Origin: DATAPE01 sp034667525 | Lineage (GTDB): Bacteria; Actinomycetota; CADDZG01; WHSQ01 | Reading direction: 5' to 3' | Assembly: GCA_034667525.1 (NCBI GenBank) | Contig: JAXDJO010000064.1 | Span: forward strand, 1-61,662 | Length of the DNA stretch: 61,662 nt | Part shown: piece after piece, positions 17,528 through 25,134 of the stretch | How the letters are laid out: every line of letters begins with the position of its first letter | Numbering within the stretch: position 1 is the stretch's first letter | Translations under genes and position numbers: made by a program | Notes under the pieces: generated by a model | Database searches by the model: none | Seen by the model: the letters and a program-made list of their open reading frames with translations, nothing else | What the model was told of the DNA's origin: nothing

Positions 17528-19092
17528 ACGTTGCTACGACAACGCCTGGCGAGGAGGTCGGCCAGGTAAAACCGGATTTCTCGCGCCTTGCCAAAGGCGG
17601 GATCTTCAACCTCGTTGGTCTTGGAGCCAGCGCCGTATTTCAGTTCCTGGTCGTGATCATCGTTGCTCGCGGACTGGGAGCAACCGGTACGGGAGGGTTC
17701 TTCGAGGCGGTCGCACTGTTCACGATCTTCTCGAACGTGGGGGAGTTGGGGGCAGACGCGGGTCTGGTGCGAAGCGTGCCCCGGTTCCGTGCCTTGGGTC
17801 GAACGAGAGACATTCGCAGCACTCTCAAGATTGCGCTGATACCCATCCTGATCCTGGGACTGCTGATGGGCGCCGTTATTTTCTACTTTGCTCCCCAGTT
17901 GTCCCATGTATTCATGCACGGCTTGCAGCGCAATGAAGGCATCTCATACATCCGAGCTCTTGCTCTGTTCCTGCCGGCGGCCTCCGCCTGCACCGTTGTG
18001 CTCTCTGGGACTCGGGGCTTCGGGACGATGCTGCCTTACGTTTCCGTCCAGAACGTAGCCGTGCAGGGCGGGCGTTGCCTGTTGGTGTTCGTCGCAGTCG
18101 CGGCCGGGCTGAGCGGGCGATGGATCGCCCTTGGGTGGATTACTCCGCAGGTTTTGGGTTTTGTGGCAGCAGTCATATGGCTGATAGCTCTACTGAAGGC
18201 GGCGGAGCGGTCCGATCTGCCTATTCCCGGCCACGAGCGTTCACGACGCCAGCTGGCTTCGGAATTCTGGCGCTTCTCGGCAGCACGAGGCGTGGCGGCC
18301 GTTTTCGGGATAACGATCGGCTGGCTGGACGTTCTCCTGGTTGGGGCTCTCCGGTCGACCGCCAGCGCGGGCGTGTACGCGACCGTAAGCCGCTTCTCTC
18401 TCATCGGTGCGCTGATACTCGACGCGGTGGGGATGGCGGTCGCACCCCAGATCGCTGCGCTCATTGCCAGCAAACGGCCGCACGACGCCGAAAGTGTGTA
18501 CCAACTGTCAACGTGGTGGCTCATCGGACTGACATGGCCCTTCTACATCACACTCGCAATCTTTGGCCCCTTCCTTCTCCAGATCTTCGGCGGTGGCTTC
18601 TCGCGCGGGGCCACGGCATTGCTTATCCTTGCTCTCGCTCAGCTGATCAACCTCGGCACCGGCAATGTGCTCATCGTTCTTCTGATGGCAGGGAAGAGCT
18701 CGTGGAACTTGATCAACTCAGCGATCTCTGTCGCATTGAACATAGGCCTGAACCTGATCTTGATCCCGCGCTGGGGCATCAATGGCGCGGCGATCGCGTG
18801 GGCGGTGAGCATCCTTTGCACGAATGTTGCTGCCTTGATAGAAGTACGATTTCTTTTGAAGCTGCGGCCCTTCGGACGGGGCTACCTGGTGGTGGCTGTG
18901 GCGGCAGTCGTCTGTTTCGGGATCACTGGAATCGTGATCCGCAGCGCCTTTGGGATGACGCTTGCGGGCTTCGCGATGTACGCAGTCGTGGCTTCGGCCG
19001 CCTACGCGTTCTTGTTGTGGCGATCCCGAGTCCTTCTGCAGCTAGCTTCCCTGTGGGATGCGCTTCCGCTCCGGCGCTTGCGAGCGAGCTGA
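17524..19092 (+). CDS. Wzx-type polysaccharide flippase (MOP superfamily)
   Basis: This 522-residue protein has about 14 hydrophobic helices in the Polysacc_synt/Wzx arrangement: an N-terminal FNLVGLGASAVFQFLVVIIVARGLG, a central GWLDVLLVGALRSTASAGVYATVSRF and a C-terminal LNLILIPRWGINGAAIAWAVS. It would move undecaprenyl-linked repeat units across the membrane. GTG 17524 overlaps the polymerase stop (GTGA), so Wzy and Wzx are translationally coupled. It ends the plus-strand run and converges on the APH-fold gene with only 16 bp between stops. Confidence 0.9.
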   Translation: MNVATTTPGEEVGQVKPDFSRLAKGGIFNLVGLGASAVFQFLVVIIVARGLGATGTGGFFEAVALFTIFSNVGELGADAGLVRSVPRFRALGRTRDIRSTLKIALIPILILGLLMGAVIFYFAPQLSHVFMHGLQRNEGISYIRALALFLPAASACTVVLSGTRGFGTMLPYVSVQNVAVQGGRCLLVFVAVAAGLSGRWIALGWITPQVLGFVAAVIWLIALLKAAERSDLPIPGHERSRRQLASEFWRFSAARGVAAVFGITIGWLDVLLVGALRSTASAGVYATVSRFSLIGALILDAVGMAVAPQIAALIASKRPHDAESVYQLSTWWLIGLTWPFYITLAIFGPFLLQIFGGGFSRGATALLILALAQLINLGTGNVLIVLLMAGKSSWNLINSAISVALNIGLNLILIPRWGINGAAIAWAVSILCTNVAALIEVRFLLKLRPFGRGYLVVAVAAVVCFGITGIVIRSAFGMTLAGFAMYAVVASAAYAFLLWRSRVLLQLASLWDALPLRRLRAS

Positions 19093-19108
19093 GCCGCCGG
19101 AGATTTCC

Positions 19109-20398
19109 TTAGAGCGCCGCTCCCATACCGAGCGCCCGCAGAGCCGCGAATAGCTCCTCGAGCGCGAAGTAAGTACGGCCTGGAACCGGCACGCTGGCGA
19201 TCGCCCCCTGCTCCATCCTGATCGCCATCTCGATGCACGAAAGCGTGGCCAGCAGTTGCTCTGCTCCCCTTTCTTGGACGATCTGTGGCAGCGTCTCGGA
19301 GCTGCGCTCGACGGAGTCCACCATCGCCTTCACAGGGCTCTTCCTCCGAAGCCATAAGTCAACCTGAAACTCGAAATGCACGGCGTCGAGTCCGAGGGGT
19401 ACACCATCACTGCTGCGCTCCCAATCCCACACATAAAGACTGTCGCCGAGATGGCGCATGTTCCAGGGAACCCAGTCGCCATGCCATGTGCCGAAGGAAA
19501 GAGGACGGTGTCCGTAACGCTCCTCGATGTACTCGATCACGTTCGGCAAAACGGTCCTTGCCTGCGAGCTGCTGCTGGCTTCGCGTTGTGCCGACGCCCT
19601 TTTCTTCAACTCGATCCAGTAGCTGCTCGATCCCAGCGTCTCGACTGTGATGGGGCCCAGCCTCGCAACTTCCTGCGTCGCGGCGAGGGGAAGGGTCCTA
19701 CCCGGCTTCCCACCGAAGTGACGGCCGGGTGGTACCGCCGAGACAGCCAGCAGCTCCAGATCGCGCCAGGGCCCCGAATGGATCAGGCCGGGCACCTTGA
19801 AGTTGACGTGGCCGCGATGTTGCAGCTTGCCGAGCACCTCGGCTTCGTGCTCTACGAGATCCTTGGTAAGCGGGTTCCAACCGATCTTCACGTAGCCGAG
19901 GGTGCGCCCATCCTTGTCGAAAACCCGCAACACCGGCTTGATGTTGGCGCGCGGGGGGCCCAGCGACACGGAAAAACGTGCCCCACGTGCACCGAAAATG
20001 TCGCCGACATGCTCCTCGAGTGCCAGTGGGATGTGGAGCGCGCGCTGTCGTCGGCGGGTTTTTGCAGTGTTTCGATCCAGGACGGCTTCTAGCGCTCCCG
20101 TCCTAATGGCGGCGCTGAGGGCACCTCGCTCGAGACGGACGCGCACAGAGGTTGCATCGGTGAACTCCAAGACGGATCGGCTTGCACCCCGCCTCGACCC
20201 TCTGGGGATCAGGAGCCGGGGCTGAAGAGCATTGGGGAAGGGTACGAACTGGTCATGCAGCGATTCCGGGGGTCCCCCCTTCCCGGTTCCGCTGGACTCG
20301 CCTCGAAGGACGTCACCCACCCAACTCAAGGTCGCTGCGTGAGGATGTTCGACAGCGATGGTCTCCATACCGAGGACCCCCCTCAGCCATTGCCTCAT
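19109..20398 (-). CDS. APH/choline-kinase-fold phosphotransferase in polysaccharide locus
   Basis: This protein of up to 429 residues has a C-terminal kinase-like domain of the aminoglycoside phosphotransferase fold: GYVKIGWNP (nucleotide-binding lysine), EHEAEVLGKL, the catalytic loop GTWHGDWVPWN and the metal-binding DWE in LYVWDWERS. The N-terminal 130 residues are arginine-rich with no recognised domain. The substrate is unknown. Given the location it may phosphorylate a sugar, lipid or protein of the exopolysaccharide pathway; antibiotic resistance is less likely. It lies 40 bp downstream of the Wzz/BY-kinase gene on the same strand. Confidence 0.75.
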   Translation of the reverse strand: MRQWLRGVLGMETIAVEHPHAATLSWVGDVLRGESSGTGKGGPPESLHDQFVPFPNALQPRLLIPRGSRRGASRSVLEFTDATSVRVRLERGALSAAIRTGALEAVLDRNTAKTRRRQRALHIPLALEEHVGDIFGARGARFSVSLGPPRANIKPVLRVFDKDGRTLGYVKIGWNPLTKDLVEHEAEVLGKLQHRGHVNFKVPGLIHSGPWRDLELLAVSAVPPGRHFGGKPGRTLPLAATQEVARLGPITVETLGSSSYWIELKKRASAQREASSSSQARTVLPNVIEYIEERYGHRPLSFGTWHGDWVPWNMRHLGDSLYVWDWERSSDGVPLGLDAVHFEFQVDLWLRRKSPVKAMVDSVERSSETLPQIVQERGAEQLLATLSCIEMAIRMEQGAIASVPVPGRTYFALEELFAALRALGMGAAL

Positions 20399-20437
20399 CG
20401 CGAAGCTAGTTTGCCCTATTACCTAGCGCCCGCATCT

Positions 20438-22015
20438 CTAACGGCCCCTGGAGACGTAAACGCACCCAAGCAGCCGTGTTCCAGCGTTATCGAGAGCCCG
20501 TTTTGCTTGCTCGACCTCGCGCCGGGTGGATTTTTGCCCGTGCACAACCAGAAGGGCCCCATCGACGAGCCGCGTCAGGATCGCAGTGTCGGCAACCCCC
20601 AACACCTGCGGGGCATCGACGATGAGAAACTGCGCCTTGCCTCGCAGGGCGTCGAAGATGCCGCCCGCCCTGCCATTCGAGAGCATGGCTGCAGGATTCG
20701 GTCCCGACGAGCCGTTCCCGATGATCTTCAGCTGTCCGGGCCGTGAGCCGTTGGAGGACAGCATCGAAGAGCGATCTTCAGCCCGCTCCAACCAATCGGC
20801 GATGACGGTTTGAGGATGCTTCGCATCGCCCAGCATGGAAGCCAGGCCGTCGCCGTCGGTGGAACCGAAATAGCCGGCCAGTTCCGGATGACGCAGATTG
20901 GCGTCGACGAGGATCACCGAATTGGCCGCCTCGGCGAGAACGACCCCGAGGTTGGCAGCAACTTCCGACTTGCCCTCTGCAGGCGCGGGGCTGGTCACCA
21001 TGAACGCCTGGGCACCTCCTTCGTCTTTGAATCGCTGGAGATAAGCGCCCAGCGTCCTGTAGCCCTCACTGGTTGAATCCTCCGGGGAGCGGATCGTGGT
21101 GAGCTTGGGCGATCGCCGCCGACCTTTTCCGGCTGAGACCTCGGCAATCAGGGGAGCGCCGGTAAGCCGCTCCACCTCGTCCCCGTTTCTCAAGTGGTCT
21201 CCCAGGCTTTCCCGCAGGAAAGCGATCGCCACTCCCAGGATGAGGCCGCCCAGGATCCCCAGAACGACGAACAACTTCAGGTTCGGGCTGGCCGCAGACG
21301 TGGGAACCTTTGCGTGTTGCACGATCCTGCCGCCCTCTTGGGAAGACAAGCTTTGATCGAGCTGCGCGGCCCTTTGTTGCGTGGCCGTCAGACGATCTGA
21401 CAGCGTCGTGCGCTGGCTCTCCAACGTCGGCCGCTTGGAAGCTGGAGCGGCTGCGATCTGCGCATTGAGAGTGTGCAGCTGGTGTTGCAGAGTTGCACTC
21501 TGCGTCTTTGCTGATTTGGCGGCTGCCACGATCTGGCGCAGCGCGGAGTTCGTCCTCAGCGAGATGTACGCCTCACCGAACGCGTCGGCGAGGCGAGCGG
21601 CGGTTGCAGGATTCGGATCGCGGTATGCAACGGTCAGAACACTGGTATTGATCACGAACCCGCCGGTCACATGCTTGAGCAGTTCGGAGGGTGGAGTGTG
21701 AAGTCCCAGTTTCTGCGCCACGAGCTGCGCAGCCGCGTCCGACGTCACTAACTCCTTCTCGGTGTCCATGTTCGGTATGAACGCTTGCGGATTGCTCGTG
21801 ATCGCAGTTACCGGATTGGGGATCGGTTCCACGAGGACCTTGGCTTGCGCCTGATAAAGCGTGGTCCGCGTGAGCCCATATGCAAGAAGCGCGCCTAGTA
21901 GGAGAGCGACCACGAGGAATATCTGGAGCTTGCGTTTCCTCAGGATGTCAACGTAGTCGCGCAGCGCGAGCGTCTGGTCGTCGCGCGCTGTTAGGGCCAT
22001 CTCGGAAGTGGACAT
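20438..22015 (-). CDS. Wzz chain-length domain fused to CpsD-like BY-kinase/ParA ATPase
   Basis: This 525-residue protein has an N-terminal Wzz domain with TM1 near residues 32-50 (LQIFLVVALLLGALLAYGL), a coiled-coil-rich periplasmic part and TM2 near 228-250. A cytoplasmic ATPase follows with Walker A SPAPAEGKSEVAANLG, Walker A' VILVDANLRHPE and Walker B FLIVDAPQVLG. In the family it sets chain length and couples ATP or tyrosine phosphorylation to polymerisation. It ends in VYVSRGR and lacks the tyrosine-rich tail of classical BY-kinases; the residue after GKS is Glu instead of Thr/Ser. It is transcribed divergently from the 22066 gene across 50 bp. Confidence 0.88.
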   Translation of the reverse strand: MSTSEMALTARDDQTLALRDYVDILRKRKLQIFLVVALLLGALLAYGLTRTTLYQAQAKVLVEPIPNPVTAITSNPQAFIPNMDTEKELVTSDAAAQLVAQKLGLHTPPSELLKHVTGGFVINTSVLTVAYRDPNPATAARLADAFGEAYISLRTNSALRQIVAAAKSAKTQSATLQHQLHTLNAQIAAAPASKRPTLESQRTTLSDRLTATQQRAAQLDQSLSSQEGGRIVQHAKVPTSAASPNLKLFVVLGILGGLILGVAIAFLRESLGDHLRNGDEVERLTGAPLIAEVSAGKGRRRSPKLTTIRSPEDSTSEGYRTLGAYLQRFKDEGGAQAFMVTSPAPAEGKSEVAANLGVVLAEAANSVILVDANLRHPELAGYFGSTDGDGLASMLGDAKHPQTVIADWLERAEDRSSMLSSNGSRPGQLKIIGNGSSGPNPAAMLSNGRAGGIFDALRGKAQFLIVDAPQVLGVADTAILTRLVDGALLVVHGQKSTRREVEQAKRALDNAGTRLLGCVYVSRGR

Positions 22016-22065
22016 GATGGAGTCAGACTACAGTTGCCCCACCAGTCCAAGTAACGCGCCGCATC

Positions 22066-23436
22066 TTGCGGGCAGGGAGCATCGACATCTCGACGAAGAC
22101 CGCCATCACTCATGCTTATCTCATAGACAACGTCATCCGCCGCAGGGTAATGGTGGTGGGCGAGATGCCCCCTTTGGGGCGAGATCTGGACCTCGCCGCC
22201 AGGGCCGAGGAATGGGAAGTCATCTCTCAAATCCTGAAAACCGATGGTTTCGTAGTGAATCAGAAGCCATTCCAGGGGCCGCGGGCGTGGACTCAGCAAT
22301 GGTTGCGGTTGCGAGGCTGCTCGTGTGACGTCGTGGACCTCGTGCCCTCTGCGCGGTGGGGCCTCCCGGCGGACGAAGAAGACCGTTTCTTCGCAGAGGG
22401 ATTGCCTGTGGAGGGATTCGAGTGGCTGGTCCGGCCCTCGCCCCATCACTTCTTGCTGCTGCTGTCTCGCCGGATCGCCGCGGGGCAGGTGCATCTTTCC
22501 GACAAACGGCGTAGAAACATCGACCGATTGCTTGAGCGCGATCCCCACGCCTGGACCCGGGCGGAAGAGAGAGCGGGGGCCTGGAGGGTGAGGGTCGCGT
22601 TGACTGCTCTCGAACACACCTATCGCGGCGTCGTAACGATCTCGCCTGCGATGCGGCTGCGGATGGCCTCAGAGGTGCTCGGCAAGGACCCGGGGCAATG
22701 GTCGCGTGATCTCGCACGAGCAGCCACACGGACGGTCCTTCCGAAGCCCGTCTCGGTGGTGTGCCTCTCGGGCCTCGACGGCGCCGGCAAAAGCACACAG
22801 GCGACGATCCTTGCCGAAACGATAAAGAAGTTAGGCGGCGACGTGGCGATCGAGTGGATGCCTCTCGGCCACAACGCGTCACTGGCCCCGATCAGAGATG
22901 GCGTCAAGAAGCTCCTCGCTCGAGTGGGTCACCTCGGGTTCTCGGGCGAGGAGGCTGAGGCGAGCGTTATCCGAGAGGGGCCGGTCCTGGATGCCGGAAA
23001 GGCCTTTCGACAGCAGAGCGGGAAGGTGACCGAAGCATGGAGTACGGTCGTCGCCATCACCACCGCTTTGCATCATCGTCGTGTGGCGGTTCTGCATTCC
23101 TTCCGTGGCGGCGTGATCATTTTCGATCGCTACGTGCTCGATGCGGCGGCTCAGATGTACTACTTCTACGGAGACGGGCGCGAGTTTCGCTTTCAGAAGT
23201 GGTTACTCAAGACGATCTCCCCTCAACCTCTGTGCGCTTTCTTCCTCGATGTTCCGCCAGAGGTAGTTCTCGAAAGGAAGCATCTTCAGTACGCGCCTGA
23301 GCAACTCACACGGCAGTACGGGCACTACACGAGGTTGCTTGATGAGCTTCACGTCCGACGACTACCGGGAACGCGTTCGCGCGAGGAGCTGTGCGAGACG
23401 ATCGCGAAAGAGGTACTTGCCGCTTACGCTCGGTAG
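22066..23436 (+). CDS. Nucleotidyltransferase-like domain fused to thymidylate-kinase-like P-loop kinase
   Basis: This is a 456-residue, two-domain protein. The N-terminal part has GEMPPLGRDLDLAARAEEW, reminiscent of the nucleotidyltransferase DxD strand, then a domain I cannot name. The C-terminal 210 residues are a thymidylate-kinase-like P-loop fold: CLSGLDGAGKSTQATIL (Walker A), GGVIIFDRYVLDAAAQ (DR(Y/F) motif) and FFLDVPPEVVLERK. It is too divergent and too large for ordinary Tmk and sits in the exopolysaccharide locus, so phosphorylation of a locus-specific substrate is an inference. The start is unsure: TTG 22066 has no ribosome binding site and may be leaderless. Confidence 0.7.
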   Translation: MRAGSIDISTKTAITHAYLIDNVIRRRVMVVGEMPPLGRDLDLAARAEEWEVISQILKTDGFVVNQKPFQGPRAWTQQWLRLRGCSCDVVDLVPSARWGLPADEEDRFFAEGLPVEGFEWLVRPSPHHFLLLLSRRIAAGQVHLSDKRRRNIDRLLERDPHAWTRAEERAGAWRVRVALTALEHTYRGVVTISPAMRLRMASEVLGKDPGQWSRDLARAATRTVLPKPVSVVCLSGLDGAGKSTQATILAETIKKLGGDVAIEWMPLGHNASLAPIRDGVKKLLARVGHLGFSGEEAEASVIREGPVLDAGKAFRQQSGKVTEAWSTVVAITTALHHRRVAVLHSFRGGVIIFDRYVLDAAAQMYYFYGDGREFRFQKWLLKTISPQPLCAFFLDVPPEVVLERKHLQYAPEQLTRQYGHYTRLLDELHVRRLPGTRSREELCETIAKEVLAAYAR

Positions 23437-23858
23437 TCATATGGAGTCCGCCGATTTGTCATAATTCATTGACTTTGGTGGCGATAAGGCGAACATTGCA
23501 CGCAGGGTCAAGTCATGAGCAGCATGCGCTGCTCGTCTTGGTGCGAGATGGGTGGAAGCGTGGCCTTGCAGGGGTTGGGTTCCAGAGGATCTTCGGAACC
23601 GTTGCCTCCGGCTCCAACGGGGGCAGTCTTACCACCGTCTGGTTTGGTGCAGGACCACGAGCCCAAACCAGGAAATCCGCGTTGGGCCCCATGGGCTCGG
23701 CACAGTCACGCTCGTGGAGAGCTCGTTTTCGATCCTCGATGCTGCTACTGCAGCGACGCGCTGACCGACTATGTAGTCCGTCAGCGCGCCCCCTCTGAAC
23801 TGGTGCTTCGTTACCTGCGAAAGCTGGATCAAGAAACTTAGGAACAGCTTCCCTCTGC
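23437..23858. other. Gap rich in inverted repeats, doubtful 108-residue ORF
   Basis: No convincing gene lies between the kinase and the glycanase. A plus-strand ORF at 23515-23841 (108 residues, ATG with AGGG about 9 nt upstream, Pro- and Cys-rich, ending DPRCCYCSDALTDYVV...) resembles nothing I know and may be chance. The region contains three inverted repeats: 23517-23534 (GAGCAGC/GCTGCTC), 23741-23754 (GCTGC/GCAGC) and 23758-23787 (see separate entry). Confidence 0.35.
23758..23787. repeat. Near-perfect 30-bp palindrome
   Basis: Two 14-bp arms (gcgctgaccgacta and tagtccgtcagcgc) are separated by TG, with a single mismatch (C versus G at arm position 9). The 2-nt centre is too tight for a good RNA loop, and no T-run follows on either strand. 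It looks more like a protein-binding dyad or a recombination/element end than an intrinsic terminator. It lies 71 bp beyond the stop of the GH26-like gene. Confidence 0.7.
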
Positions 23859-24878
23859 TCAGGGACCCGTGGCGCCGAAGTACGGGTCGGCCGCTACCGC
23901 CCCATATCCGCCGGTCGAATTCACAGAGGAATCAACCCACCACGGATAGCGGACGTTGCTGTTGAACCACATGGCACCCTTGATGTTCGGCCACAGTTTC
24001 AGCTGATCTGCAGCGGCGGTGATCCAGTCGGCTTTGCGGGTCGGATAGTTCGTGTCCTCGGTGGTGGCGAATTCCGAGACTATCGCCGGTTTGCCTACCT
24101 TGATCGAGAAGTCGTAGAAGTTGGCGAAGATGTCGTGGAACGAGCGCCAGTTCTGCGAGTGGACAGCCAAGGGACCCCCGTAATTGTAACCATCAGCTGC
24201 GACATAGTCGACAGCGTCACTTGCGTACCACTGGTCTGCGGTGAAGGCGTTGTAGGTCTTTGCCATCAGGATGAGGACGAACTTGACGTTAGTTGCTCCC
24301 GCGAGACGGAAGCGATTGGCGATGTGGCGGTATGCGGCCACGTAATCGGCTGAAGTTCCAGAGATGCCGCCGTCGTTATCCGACTCATGGTTGAAGGCAA
24401 CGAAGATCGGTGAGCCAAAGTTCTTCGCCGCGACCGCTCGGGCATCGATGTACGGGTCGTAAGCCCCAGAAGCGATGGCTGACCATTGGATGTCTTTGCC
24501 ATTGCTGGCGGATGCCCAGTTGATGAACGGTATCCGGCCACCGGCCGTGTCCCACGCACTTCTTGCATTTGGCCATTTGTTATCGAAGTTGTAGTAGACG
24601 TGGTCGAGCGTCAAATGCCTACCGATCTTGTTCTCTATCCTTAGGACTGCGTCCTCTCCGGTATTGCCGGTGATGACCGGGTCGTCCGACCGAACCTTTT
24701 CGTAGCCACCGAACATGATGGAAGGCGTCACAGATGTGGTGGTCGCTGGCGCAGGAGCCATCGTTGTGGCCATCGCTGCAACGGTCGGGGCCAGCATGAA
24801 CCCCGCTACTAAAGTCGTAGTAATAGCTCGAAGCCAATTGCGCTTCTGGGGAGTTTTGCTCGCGCTGAAGTAGCTCAT
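23859..24878 (-). CDS. Secreted GH26-like endo-glycanase (beta-mannanase-type)
   Basis: This 339-residue protein has an N-terminal signal peptide (basic start, hydrophobic TTTLVAGFMLAPTVAAMA) and then a TIM-barrel glycosidase domain. FVAFNHESDNDGG fits the GH26 acid/base Glu region, and KPAIVSEFATTED fits the strand carrying the nucleophile Glu. WFNSNVRYPWWVDSS is near the C-terminus. In the family it hydrolyses mannans or related beta-glycans; here it probably trims or releases the polysaccharide made by the adjacent locus. The leader upstream can fold so as to hide the ribosome binding site (see 24889-24963). Confidence 0.82.
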   Translation of the reverse strand: MSYFSASKTPQKRNWLRAITTTLVAGFMLAPTVAAMATTMAPAPATTTSVTPSIMFGGYEKVRSDDPVITGNTGEDAVLRIENKIGRHLTLDHVYYNFDNKWPNARSAWDTAGGRIPFINWASASNGKDIQWSAIASGAYDPYIDARAVAAKNFGSPIFVAFNHESDNDGGISGTSADYVAAYRHIANRFRLAGATNVKFVLILMAKTYNAFTADQWYASDAVDYVAADGYNYGGPLAVHSQNWRSFHDIFANFYDFSIKVGKPAIVSEFATTEDTNYPTRKADWITAAADQLKLWPNIKGAMWFNSNVRYPWWVDSSVNSTGGYGAVAADPYFGATGP

Positions 24879-24888
24879 GGGGTTTGGG

Positions 24889-24963
24889 GCCTCCTATTTT
24901 TTAGGAAAGTGCTTCCGTACAGGAGGCATCGACGAAATGCCGCGAAAGCTTTAATGCTTGCGC
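24889..24963 (-). promoter_or_regulatory. Structured leader with Shine-Dalgarno/anti-Shine-Dalgarno pairing before the GH26-like gene
   Basis: On the minus strand the ribosome binding site AGGAGGC (24895-24889) is perfectly complementary to GCCTCCT (24927-24921), 25 nt further upstream. The same GCC can instead close a hairpin GGCAT/ATGCC (24941-24925). Just 5' of it is another stem, GCG-AAGC / GCTT-CGC (24963-24942), with a single internal mismatch and a 6-nt loop. Mutually exclusive pairings of this type are typical of translational riboswitches or thermosensors. It matches no riboswitch class I can recall. Confidence 0.5.
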
Positions 24964-25134
24964 CGCTCGCCGGCCACCGATGTCACGCGCCGATTCCTTG
25001 TTACAAAGAGATCAGGACGGCTCACGCGCCCTGATGCGCGTCGGCGAAGTGTGGTTCCGGTGAGATATCCGCGGACATCAACCGATGTCGCGGACGCTTC
25101 CTCGGGTCCTCCGGAGGCTATGGCTGGGTGGTCA

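Noticed and set aside
23758..23787. Palindrome as an intrinsic terminator of the GH26-like gene
   Set aside because: The central loop would be 2 nt and no T-run follows on either strand.
24879..25000. GH26-like leader as a cyclic-di-GMP-I or ydaO riboswitch
   Set aside because: The conserved cores I know (for example GACGCAAAGCC with a GAAA tetraloop) are not present, so only an untyped structured leader is claimed.
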